A stretch of 15,158 bases of DNA from contig JANXVV010000463.1 of the NCBI GenBank assembly GCA_025351525.1, forward strand, positions 1 to 15,158, written 5' to 3'. How positions within the stretch are numbered: position 1 is the first letter of the stretch; each line of letters starts with the position of its first letter. Source of the DNA: Humisphaera sp. Its GTDB lineage: Bacteria > Planctomycetota > Phycisphaerae > Tepidisphaerales > Tepidisphaeraceae. The notes under the pieces are model-generated. The model was not told the origin of the DNA. It was given only the letters and a program-made list of their open reading frames with translations, and made no database searches. The translations under genes and the position numbers were made by a program. Shown piece by piece: positions 1 to 6,208 of the stretch.

Positions 1-78
1 GATTTGTCGCATCCGTGCGTCCTCGACAAAAAACTCCCGAACCAGAGCGGTCATCCATGACGGCTCCACTCTATTCAT
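1..78 (-). CDS. possible 5' end of a divergent protein gene, unrecognised (partial)
   Basis: Reading leftwards from an ATG at 76-78, a frame stays open to the window edge for 26 codons. It includes MTALVREFF and VEDARMRQI, which look like ordinary soluble protein sequence. A second in-frame ATG at 52-54 has GGAG (64-67 on the complement) nine bases upstream and may be the real start. The gene would be transcribed away from the sigma factor at 178 and would share its control region, including the palindrome at 103-120. The fragment is too short to assign a family, and an open frame of this length can arise by chance. Confidence 0.35.
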   Translation of the reverse strand, partial: MNRVEPSWMTALVREFFVEDARMRQI

Positions 79-102
79 TTCGCCATTTTTCAGCCGAAAT
101 TG

Positions 103-120
103 TGAGACGAATTCGTCTCA
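103..120. promoter_or_regulatory. perfect 18-bp palindrome, candidate operator
   Basis: TGAGACGAATTCGTCTCA is identical to its own reverse complement over all 18 bases with no spacer. It lies between the divergent partial gene and the sigma factor gene. Its right end (115-120) falls exactly where the -35 element would lie for the TATAAT box at 138-143, a 17-base gap. Such a symmetrical site suits a homodimeric DNA-binding regulator. That role is inferred; no regulator gene is visible in the window. Confidence 0.5.
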
Positions 121-143
121 ATGTGAACCGGGTGGAGTATAAT
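115..143 (+). promoter_or_regulatory. candidate promoter of the ECF sigma gene
   Basis: A consensus -10 box TATAAT lies at 138-143. The hexamer 17 bases upstream, GTCTCA at 115-120, is a poor -35 and is part of the 18-bp palindrome, which suggests that a bound regulator controls this promoter. Transcription would start near 150, giving a leader of about 28 bases before the ATG at 178. The -10 box overlaps an in-frame ATG at 142, which argues against that ATG as the start. Confidence 0.45.
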
Positions 144-177
144 GTGTCATCGGCCTATTCGACTCCCCGATTCTCCT

Positions 178-777
178 ATGAAACTTGACCGGCCCCAATT
201 CGAGACTTTGGCCATGGAGCATCTGGACATGCTCTACCGGGTTGCCCGTCGAATGACCCGGGATGAGTCGACCGCCGAGGATCTGGTGCAGGAAACCTAC
301 CTTCGCGCCTTGCGCTCCTATCAAACATTCGACCTGAAAGAATTCGGCATCCGCCCTTGGCTGCTGCGGATTCTGCACAATCTCCACGCCACTCGATACC
401 AGCGTGAGAAGCGTCAACCGATAGCCCTTGAAGACGCAAAGCTCGAATCTGCCGCACAGTCGACGAATGATAAGACCCCTGGCAACGGCGGGGCGAATCT
501 ATGGGACGGCATGGATGAGCAGTTGGTCCGCGCGGTCAATTCGCTGCCGGAAGAATATCAGACCGTGATGCTGCTCTGGGCGGTCGAGGAATTGTCCTAT
601 AAGGAGATCGCCGAATCGCTCGAGGTGCCGATCGGCACGGTGATGAGCCGCCTCTTTCGGGCGCGTAAAAGGTTATCGGATCAACTGCATGATTTTGCGG
701 TGGAGCAGGGGATTTTGCATCAGAACGCTTCGGATGATGGCGTGCGGAATACAATCGAGAAAGAGTCGTCCCGATGA
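178..777 (+). CDS. RNA polymerase sigma factor, ECF (sigma-70) family
   Basis: This 199-residue protein has the two-domain plan of extracytoplasmic-function sigma factors, which replace the housekeeping sigma and direct RNA polymerase to a small regulon. Region 2 spans about residues 14-80, with DMLYRVARRMT, the AEDLVQETYLRAL core-binding segment and RPWLLRILHN. Region 4 spans about 115-168, with NSLPEEYQTVMLL followed by the helix-turn-helix YKEIAESLEVPIGTVMSRLF, which would read the -35 element. The linker (81-114) is poorly conserved, as is usual. The frame could start at an ATG at 142 (12 residues longer, behind GGTGGAG), but that ATG overlaps a TATAAT box, so 178 is preferred. Neither start has a convincing Shine-Dalgarno site. 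The next gene on the strand encodes a membrane protein that may be its partner. Family assignment is secure; its target genes are unknown. Confidence 0.93.
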   Translation: MKLDRPQFETLAMEHLDMLYRVARRMTRDESTAEDLVQETYLRALRSYQTFDLKEFGIRPWLLRILHNLHATRYQREKRQPIALEDAKLESAAQSTNDKTPGNGGANLWDGMDEQLVRAVNSLPEEYQTVMLLWAVEELSYKEIAESLEVPIGTVMSRLFRARKRLSDQLHDFAVEQGILHQNASDDGVRNTIEKESSR

Positions 778-925
778 TTCACCACGAACGCACGAAAACA
801 CGAAGAATTCTGCCATGCGGCACGAAATGCGGTCGATTTCACGGAGTGAATGAGAACGCATGTAACGCGCAGAATCGATCTCTTACTCTTTGTTTTCCTT
901 CGTGTTTCCGTGAATTTGTGGTTCA
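778..925. repeat. imperfect inverted repeat with CACGAA-rich arms
   Basis: The arms lie at 778-805 and 898-925, and 22 of 28 positions are complementary by eye. Both arms read as ACCAC..A..CACG.AAACACGAAG on one strand or the other. A shorter inner pair, TCGATT at 833-838 and AATCGA at 873-878, lies in the 92-base spacer. The left arm begins at the base after the sigma factor stop codon. The sequence resembles the degenerate CACGAAG-type intergenic repeats I recall from many bacterial genomes; that likeness is from memory. No gene is supported here: minus-strand frames across it are repeat-derived. Confidence 0.5.
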
Positions 926-964
926 AACGCATTTTTTGAGGTAGCCAAAGCGTTTGTGAATTCT

Positions 965-1031
965 TGGTGGCATGGGCGTCTCGCCCGTGTTTTCTAAATG
1001 CAAGAACATGGGCGAGACGCCCATGCCACCA
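965..1031. repeat. long palindromic repeat (22-bp perfect arms)
   Basis: The arms at 965-986 and 1010-1031 are perfectly complementary over 22 bases. Allowing G-T pairs, the stem extends inward to about 28 bp and leaves a loop of roughly 11 bases. The arm core is GGCATGGGCGTCTCGCCC. Similar GGGCGAGACGCCCATGCCACC palindromes are, from memory, common in planctomycete and some other genomes, where they give spurious reading frames with HGRDAHAT. The minus frame here reads exactly that. With the inverted repeat at 778-925, it fills the 323-base gap between the sigma factor and membrane-protein genes. The rest of the gap shows nothing I can name, and no U-run follows to make it a clear terminator. 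Confidence 0.85.
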
Positions 1032-1100
1032 TTTTTTCACAGGCTCAAAGCGTCTGGTTTGGGAATAGTTTAGCAAGACCGATGGTTCAGATTGACAGCC

Positions 1101-1943
1101 ATGATGTATCCGGAAGCACTCAACTTTGAAGACCCCGCGCTGAAGCGCGCCGTCAGCCGTGTATTTCCGGCGATGAAGGTGCCTGAAGCATTGCGGAATC
1201 GTATCGTGGCGGCGATGAAAGCGACTGAAGACGAAAGGACCGTAATGCCGGTTGCGGTGGTGGGGAATCATTCACCACATGCCATCGATTCCGCGTCCGG
1301 CACGATGCGAATTCATCCGCAGGCGATGACGACAAGCGGATGGTCGACGATGTTGCCCGGCATGGCGATCGCGGCGTCGATGTTGATCTCGATCGGTTTG
1401 ATGGTTTACTTCCTGTCGAGTTCGGCCCAGGCCATGCCGGAAAAATTTCAGGCGGCTGCCGTTGCCCGACATGACGGATGCTGCAAGGCTTCCGATCACC
1501 ATCTCCCCGTGATTCGCACGGCTTCGTATCGAGAGATTGGCCGGTTCCTCAAGCAGGAATTGCAACACCCCGTGCTGGCCGCCGATTTGACGCGCGAGGG
1601 CTGGCAGTTCAGCGGTGCCGCCATCTGCCCCATCAGCGGGATTGCCACCGCTCATTTGCTTTTCCGCAAAGGCTCGGAGACGCTCTCGGTTTTTTCTCTC
1701 CCCGCCGCCGCCCTGCCGTCTCTCACGCAACATCAAAGTTATCGGGGCACGACACCGGACGGTCATTCGATTATCGTTCGAGCGGAAGATGGCGCGCTGT
1801 ATTGCCTCGTGGGGCATGGCATTCCCGGCGAGCTGACGGTCGATCATCTGGACAGCATTTTCGACAAACACAGTTCTGAAGCCACCGTCGCCGAAGCCAC
1901 CGGCCCGCGCATTTCCGTTGCCGGCATCTCGCGCGAACCTTAG
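1101..1943 (+). CDS. single-pass membrane protein, possible anti-sigma or sigma-partner protein
   Basis: This 280-residue protein has three parts. A soluble N-terminus holds a helical stretch, ALKRAVSRVFPAMKVPEALR (13-32). One hydrophobic segment spans about 84-106 (MLPGMAIAASMLISIGLMVY). The C-terminal domain, likely outside the membrane, contains HDGCCKASDHH (124-134), GWQFSGAAICPISG (167-180) and LYCLVGHG (233-240). The clustered Cys and His (C127, C128, H133, H134, C176, C235, H239) suggest a metal or redox site. The order ECF sigma then one-pass membrane protein is typical of sigma/anti-sigma pairs, but no zinc-binding anti-sigma motif (HxxxCxxC) is present, so that role is inferred. I do not recognise the family. 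Starts at 1092 (TTG), 1101 and 1104 are possible; none has a clear ribosome-binding site. Confidence 0.75.
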   Translation: MMYPEALNFEDPALKRAVSRVFPAMKVPEALRNRIVAAMKATEDERTVMPVAVVGNHSPHAIDSASGTMRIHPQAMTTSGWSTMLPGMAIAASMLISIGLMVYFLSSSAQAMPEKFQAAAVARHDGCCKASDHHLPVIRTASYREIGRFLKQELQHPVLAADLTREGWQFSGAAICPISGIATAHLLFRKGSETLSVFSLPAAALPSLTQHQSYRGTTPDGHSIIVRAEDGALYCLVGHGIPGELTVDHLDSIFDKHSSEATVAEATGPRISVAGISREP

Positions 1944-1946
1944 TAT

Positions 1947-1974
1947 TTGCGGGTTGAGCCTCTTCCCCTACCAT
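1947..1974 (+). promoter_or_regulatory. weak candidate promoter giving a leaderless signal peptidase mRNA
   Basis: TTGCGG at 1947-1952 and TACCAT at 1969-1974 are 16 bases apart. The -10 box ends seven bases before the ATG at 1982, so transcription would start at or beside the start codon. There is no Shine-Dalgarno site in the 38-base gap after the preceding gene. Both boxes are poor matches, so cotranscription with the upstream gene is equally possible. Confidence 0.25.
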
Positions 1975-1981
1975 ACTCCCG

Positions 1982-3721
1982 ATGGACGTCCCTTCTGCGC
2001 TTATTCCCGCTCCTTCCCCCCTTCCCAACCGCGACGACAGCGGTGCCAACGTCAAAGAGACGCTCGAGTCGATTCTCGTCGCCTTCATTCTGGCTTTCAT
2101 CTTTCGCTGCTTCGTCGTCGAGGCGTTCGTCATTCCCACCGGATCGATGGCCCCGACACTTCTGGGCGCTCATAGCCGATTTGTTTGCACTGATTGCGGA
2201 TATCGATTCGACGTCAATTATTCCGCCCCGCAACCCTCGGATGACGATGTCGAAATCCCCGATCGCGTTCAATCGGTCGAGGATGGAACCAATCACATTG
2301 TCCCCGTTTTGTACGATGACATCCACTGCCCCAATTGCGGGTTGCGCCTCCCCACCGAAGCCAATCCCCCGGTCTGGTACGGCGACCGCATTCTGGTTCT
2401 GAAATATCTCTATCTCCTGCAGGACCCGCAGCGATGGGATGTCGTCGTCTTCAAAAGCCCCTCCGAAAAAGCCAAGGATTACGGCACGAATTTCATCAAG
2501 CGGCTCGTCGGCAAGCCCGGCGAGACGATCATGGTGCTCGACGGCGATATCTACGTGAAGCCGAAAGGGGGCGCTCATTTTGCGATTGCCCGCAAGACCC
2601 CCGCCGCCCAGGATTCGATGTGGCGAATCTTGTACGACAACGATTACCACCCCGAGGGAAATCCCGCGCGACAGAAAAATTGGCGGCAGCCTTGGCAGCA
2701 AACCACCGGCGGCACTTTGTGGTCGACCGATGCATCCCTTGGCCGGGTGTTTAAATTCGATGCCGACGATGCAACCGCCACGCCCGGCACGATCTCCTTC
2801 AACGGTGACGCCAATCGCCCCGAAAATAAAAACGCCGCGTTTTACGATTGGATCAGCTACGATCAACGGCATTCGACCAAAACGTATCCCGCCTACCGCA
2901 GCCATACGCCGTGGCTCGGTGAATACCCGGTGAGCGATCTGAAGCTCGATCTCTACTACACGCGTGCCAAAGGTGATGGCCCATTGCGGCTTCGGTTGAC
3001 GAAACTCGATCATGCGTTCACCGCCGAAATCACGCCGCATTCCGTTCGCCTTCTCCACGATGCCAATGGGCTGCAATTTTCCCTGCCCAAAGCCGCGACG
3101 TTGCCTTTTCAATCCAAACAACCGATCCACATCGAATTTACCAACGTGGATTATCAGGTGACGCTGCGAATCGATGGCAAAGACATTTTGCAGACCACCG
3201 CCGACGAATATCATCCGGATCTCGCCGACCTCGAGCAGCGGATGATCGATCACAATCGGTACGGATCATACCCTTCGCGCGCCGGGGATTTCGTCGACAG
3301 TTCACGGCATCACCCCCCGCTGCCGCCCCCCACCGTTTCAATCTCCGCCGAGCGGCAAGCCTGCGAAGTCAGCCATGTCAGCCTCTGGCGCGATGTATAT
3401 TACACCCCGAAACTCGCGAATAATCAGCAGCAATTGTGGGCGGGTTTTGATCGCAACCCCGGCGGCACCGGCGGCCCGGTGGTGCTGGGCGACAACGAAT
3501 TTTTCGTCATGGGCGACAACTCCCCGATGAGCTACGACGCCCGCTTCTGGTGGGAACCGGTCGATCTGAAGGACGAAAATCTTCATGCCGACGCCGGCCG
3601 GGTGCCTGACCGTTTCATGCTCGGCAAAGCATTTTTCGTCTACTGGCCCGCCGGCTTCCGCCCCGCGAAGGGAACCCCCGCGCTCATTCCCAACGTGGGG
3701 CAGATGCGTTTCATCCGATAG
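1982..3721 (+). CDS. lepB: signal peptidase I with zinc ribbon and about 300-residue insertion
   Basis: This membrane-bound serine protease removes signal peptides from exported proteins. One N-terminal transmembrane helix (about 28-50) leads into IPTGSMAPTL with the nucleophile Ser55. GDRILVLKYLY (134-144) and RWDVVVFKSP (151-160) follow, then NFIKRLVGKPGE with the general-base Lys173, and finally the GDNSPMSYDAR box at 511-521. Two features are unusual against the 324-residue E. coli enzyme. A CxxC pair at 69/72 and another at 116/119 form a probable zinc ribbon directly after the catalytic serine. Residues of roughly 195-495 form a long insertion whose middle (about 270-475, ending HVSLWRDVYY) looks like a beta-sandwich of the laminin-G/DUF1080 type. 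I recall oversized signal peptidases in Planctomycetota, so the insertion may be lineage-specific. The ATG at 1982 lacks a Shine-Dalgarno site. Confidence 0.93.
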   Translation: MDVPSALIPAPSPLPNRDDSGANVKETLESILVAFILAFIFRCFVVEAFVIPTGSMAPTLLGAHSRFVCTDCGYRFDVNYSAPQPSDDDVEIPDRVQSVEDGTNHIVPVLYDDIHCPNCGLRLPTEANPPVWYGDRILVLKYLYLLQDPQRWDVVVFKSPSEKAKDYGTNFIKRLVGKPGETIMVLDGDIYVKPKGGAHFAIARKTPAAQDSMWRILYDNDYHPEGNPARQKNWRQPWQQTTGGTLWSTDASLGRVFKFDADDATATPGTISFNGDANRPENKNAAFYDWISYDQRHSTKTYPAYRSHTPWLGEYPVSDLKLDLYYTRAKGDGPLRLRLTKLDHAFTAEITPHSVRLLHDANGLQFSLPKAATLPFQSKQPIHIEFTNVDYQVTLRIDGKDILQTTADEYHPDLADLEQRMIDHNRYGSYPSRAGDFVDSSRHHPPLPPPTVSISAERQACEVSHVSLWRDVYYTPKLANNQQQLWAGFDRNPGGTGGPVVLGDNEFFVMGDNSPMSYDARFWWEPVDLKDENLHADAGRVPDRFMLGKAFFVYWPAGFRPAKGTPALIPNVGQMRFIR

Positions 3722-3803
3722 AATAATTTAGCCGTCTCGCTTGCGAGGCGCGACTGAGCGATTATCCCTTCAGACACTACTAGTCCGCCCGTGCTAATTG
3801 TGT

Positions 3804-3889
3804 GGGTGCCACAGGTCGCGGTACTCCGAGACCTGTGTCGTCGCTGGCCAAAGAGCACAGGTCTCGGATTACCGCGACCTGCGGCACCC
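3804..3889. repeat. inner hairpin with 34-base arms
   Basis: The arms at 3804-3837 and 3856-3889 differ from perfect complementarity at only two of 34 positions, around an 18-base loop (3838-3855). The arm contains CAGGTCGCGGTA and TCCGAGACCTGTG. This is the core of the nested cluster and could be an independent element inserted into the larger palindrome. No U-run follows on either strand, so it is not a standard terminator. Confidence 0.85.
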
Positions 3890-3925
3890 ATTCGACCCAC
3901 ACCATTAGTGCGGGCGGAGTACTAC

Positions 3926-4007
3926 ATTATTTAGCCAACTCGCTTGCGAGGCGCGTCCGACTGATATGCCCTCCAGACCCGCCTCGCAAGCGAGACGGCT
4001 AAATAAT
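3926..4007. repeat. 82-base palindromic unit next to the exporter start
   Basis: The arms 3926-3953 and 3980-4007 pair at 26 of 28 positions; the two mismatches are AA against GT after TTTAGCC. The loop is 26 bases. Each arm also contains the small self-complementary core CTCGCTTGCGAG. This looks like a complete copy of the repeat whose third arm lies at 3723-3750. It ends 27 bases before the exporter start codon, so it could affect expression of that gene. Confidence 0.8.
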
Positions 4008-4022
4008 CTGCGGAAGATCGCC

Positions 4023-4028
4023 TATGAT
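4023..4028 (+). promoter_or_regulatory. -10-like box suggesting a leaderless exporter mRNA
   Basis: TATGAT matches five of six bases of the -10 consensus and ends six bases before the ATG at 4035, placing transcription initiation at the start codon. No Shine-Dalgarno site lies at a normal distance; GGAAGA at 4012-4017 is too far. No good -35 is visible, since that position lies in the palindrome ending at 4007. Confidence 0.3.
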
Positions 4029-4034
4029 ACGCCT

Positions 4035-6077
4035 ATGGCATTTTCCATGCGTTCCAGCCGTCGCCGCTATCGGGATTACCGCAGCAAGCTCAAACTCCGC
4101 GGCAAAAAAACCGACTCAACCGCGATCGACGCAACCGCCACCGTCGTTTCGCACGATCCCACCGAGCCCAAAAAACACCGCCCCCGCTCCCGATCGTTCC
4201 CCCAACTCGTCAAAGAATTCTGGGCGCTCCTGCAAGGCTACCACAGCACGCTCGCCGTCGTGCTTTTCGCCCTGGCCGTCTCCACCGTGCTGGGCCTCAT
4301 TCCGCTCTACGGCACCAAAGTCATATTCGACGGCGTGCTGCGCGATCCACCGCTGCCCACACGCCTGCCGGGTTGGATTCATCTCCCCACCGATCGCCGA
4401 CTTCTCCTCAAAGTCGTCGCGGTTTTCATGGTGATTCTCGCGGCAAGTTCCGAACTGTTCAGCCTGTGGAGTCGATGGCAGGCCACCAGAATGACCAAAC
4501 GGGTGCAGGTCTCCGTCCGTAAAAAAGTGTTCGATCACGCCGTCCGATTGCCTTTGCATCGGGTGTACGATTTGAAGTCCGGCGGCGTCGCCTCCATCCT
4601 GCGCGAAGACGCCGGTGGGGTCGCCGAACTGATCTTCTCCATGCTCTACAATCCATGGCGGGCAGTCATCCAACTGCTCGGCAGCCTGATCGTTCTCACC
4701 TTCGTCGACTGGCGATTGCTGCTCGGTTCCATCGCCCTGTTGCCGACGGTCTGGCTGACGCATCGCACCTGGATTGGCCGAATCCGACCGATCTTTCGCG
4801 ACATCCGTTCGACGCGCCAGCAGATCGATTCCCACGCGACCGAAGCGTTCGGCGGGATGCGCGTCGTGCGCTCCTTCTCCCGCCAACAATCCGAAGCCGC
4901 CACCTTCACGCGAAACGGGCATCTGATGGCCCGTCAGGAAATCTTCGCCTGGTGGTGGATGCGCGGCGTCGACGTGGCCTGGTCCGTTCTCATCCCATTC
5001 GCCTCCGCCCTGCTTCTCTACTATGGCGGCAACCGCGTGCTTGCCGACATGGACAAATTGAAGGCCGGTCTCATTCTGCCGAAGGATGCCCTGACCGTCG
5101 GCGACCTCGTCATGTTTCTGGCGTATCTCACCGCGCTGCTCGGCCCGATTGCCGCACTCGCCAGCAGCGCGACGGCGTTGCAGAACAGTTTGAGCGGCTT
5201 GGATCGCGTGCTGGATTTGCTGGCCGAGCCGGTTGAAATGCCGTCGAAGCCGGGATCGATCACCGTCGATCGGGATGTCGTTCCCGGTCGGATCACGTTG
5301 GACCATGTTTCATTCGCCTACAACGGCACCACCGCCCCCGTGCTGCACGAAATCAGCCTCGACGTAAAACCCGGCGAGATGATCGCACTGGTCGGCCCGA
5401 GCGGTGCCGGGAAAACCACACTCTGCAATCTGATCGCCCGATTCTACGATCCCACCGCCGGTGCCGTGCGACTGGATGGGGTCGATCTTCGAGACATCAC
5501 CGCCGACAGTTACCGGCGACTGCTGGGAATCGTCGAGCAGGATACGTTTCTGTTCGATGGCACCATCGCCGAAAACATCGCGTATGGCCGGCGCGGCGCA
5601 ACGCCCGATCAAATCACCGAAGCCGCCCAACTGGCCAATGCGCATGAGTTCATCGACAAACTCCCCGACCGCTACGACTCCATCATCGGTGAGCGCGGCG
5701 TGAAACTTTCGGGCGGTCAGCGCCAGCGCCTCACCATCGCCCGTGCGATTCTGGCCGACCCGCGCATCCTGATTCTCGACGAGGCGACCAGCAACCTCGA
5801 CACCGAATCCGAGCGGCTGATTCAGGGCAGCCTGCAAACCCTGATGGCAGGCCGAACCAGTTTTGTCATCGCGCACCGCCTCAGCACCATTGCCCACGCC
5901 GATCGCATTTTGGTTTTAGAAAATGGTCGGATTCTCGAGCAGGGTCGCCATGATGAACTGATGCTTGCAAGTGGCCGATATCGCGACATGGTGGATCTGC
6001 AGACCAGCCCACCGCCGGCACCTGTCAAGAAAGCATCACCGGACCGACGCGAGCATTTCGTGAAGCCGGAAGTGTAG
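4035..6077 (+). CDS. ABC exporter, fused membrane and ATPase domains (MsbA/ABCB type)
   Basis: This 680-residue half-transporter would dimerise in the inner membrane and use ATP to export or flip a substrate. A basic, soluble N-terminus of about 60 residues precedes six predicted membrane segments (roughly 70-390). The nucleotide-binding domain follows, with all catalytic motifs intact: Walker A GPSGAGKTT (454-462), Q-loop EQDTFLF, signature LSGGQRQR (558-565), Walker B ILILDEATS with Asp582/Glu583, and the switch His614 in AHRLS. The substrate cannot be read from sequence: lipid, lipid-linked sugar, peptide or drug are all possible. The reading frame extends to an ATG at 3966, but those 23 residues fall in repeat DNA, so 4035 is preferred; 4047 is a further alternative. 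It ends convergently with the icd gene, with a large hairpin between. Confidence 0.93.
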   Translation: MAFSMRSSRRRYRDYRSKLKLRGKKTDSTAIDATATVVSHDPTEPKKHRPRSRSFPQLVKEFWALLQGYHSTLAVVLFALAVSTVLGLIPLYGTKVIFDGVLRDPPLPTRLPGWIHLPTDRRLLLKVVAVFMVILAASSELFSLWSRWQATRMTKRVQVSVRKKVFDHAVRLPLHRVYDLKSGGVASILREDAGGVAELIFSMLYNPWRAVIQLLGSLIVLTFVDWRLLLGSIALLPTVWLTHRTWIGRIRPIFRDIRSTRQQIDSHATEAFGGMRVVRSFSRQQSEAATFTRNGHLMARQEIFAWWWMRGVDVAWSVLIPFASALLLYYGGNRVLADMDKLKAGLILPKDALTVGDLVMFLAYLTALLGPIAALASSATALQNSLSGLDRVLDLLAEPVEMPSKPGSITVDRDVVPGRITLDHVSFAYNGTTAPVLHEISLDVKPGEMIALVGPSGAGKTTLCNLIARFYDPTAGAVRLDGVDLRDITADSYRRLLGIVEQDTFLFDGTIAENIAYGRRGATPDQITEAAQLANAHEFIDKLPDRYDSIIGERGVKLSGGQRQRLTIARAILADPRILILDEATSNLDTESERLIQGSLQTLMAGRTSFVIAHRLSTIAHADRILVLENGRILEQGRHDELMLASGRYRDMVDLQTSPPPAPVKKASPDRREHFVKPEV

Positions 6078-6118
6078 GCTGGTAATAGATAGCAATAAGC
6101 TTCGAAGCCACATGCAGT

Positions 6119-6196
6119 GCCATCGCATTTGGATTTCCGGTCCCCTCCCCCCATGTACTCATGGGGGGAGGGGACCGGAGTTTCAGATGCGATGGC
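6119..6196. repeat. 37-bp-stem palindrome between convergent genes
   Basis: The arms 6119-6155 and 6160-6196 pair at about 33 of 37 positions around the four-base loop TACT. The core is GTCCCCTCCCCCCATG and its complement. It occupies most of the 131 bases between the convergent ends of the exporter and icd genes, so it could end transcription from both sides or block convergent polymerases. No U-run follows, so a classical intrinsic terminator is not shown. It is homologous to 14589-14637. Confidence 0.88.
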
Positions 6197-6208
6197 CCTG
6201 AATCGACA

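Larger units (their letters stand above)
3723..4007. repeat. nested palindromic repeat cluster filling the lepB-ABC gap
   Basis: Three inverted pairs are nested. The outermost arms are 3723-3750 and 3980-4007, each reading TTTAGCCGTCTCGCTTGCGA on one strand, with 27 of 28 positions complementary. The middle arms are about 3781-3803 and 3895-3921 (CCGCCCG, CTAAT and GTGTGGGT), imperfect and offset by about nine bases. The innermost hairpin is at 3804-3889. A third copy of the outer arm, in direct orientation, lies at 3926-3953; the direct copies 3723-3776 and 3926-3979 match at about 42 of 54 positions. Short open frames here, including the upstream part of the exporter frame (3966-4034), derive from the repeats. 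The 313-base gap between the genes contains little else. Confidence 0.85.

Noticed and set aside
142..177. ATG at 142 as the sigma factor start
   Set aside because: It overlaps a consensus TATAAT, and the sigma region 2 lines up well from 178. It is not excluded, because GGTGGAG lies before it.
720..1271. Minus-strand frame of 183 codons across the sigma/membrane-protein gap
   Set aside because: It is translated mainly from the two inverted repeats (it contains HGRDAHAT) and overlaps both real genes; no independent protein features.
1940..3253. Minus-strand frame of 437 codons opposite lepB
   Set aside because: Shadow of the signal peptidase gene; that frame has all catalytic motifs and this one has no recognisable domain.
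3640..4002. Short frames on both strands in the lepB-exporter gap
   Set aside because: They arise from the nested palindromes and have no start signals or family features.
3723..4007. CRISPR array or insertion sequence
   Set aside because: The repeats are inverted and nested, not regularly spaced direct repeats, and there is no transposase gene.
4116..5306. Minus-strand frame of 396 codons opposite the exporter
   Set aside because: Shadow of the ABC exporter, Gly/Asp/Glu-rich without a domain.
6119..6196. Calling the palindrome a standard intrinsic terminator
   Set aside because: No U-run follows on either strand and it belongs to a repeat family; a bidirectional stop remains possible but unproven.
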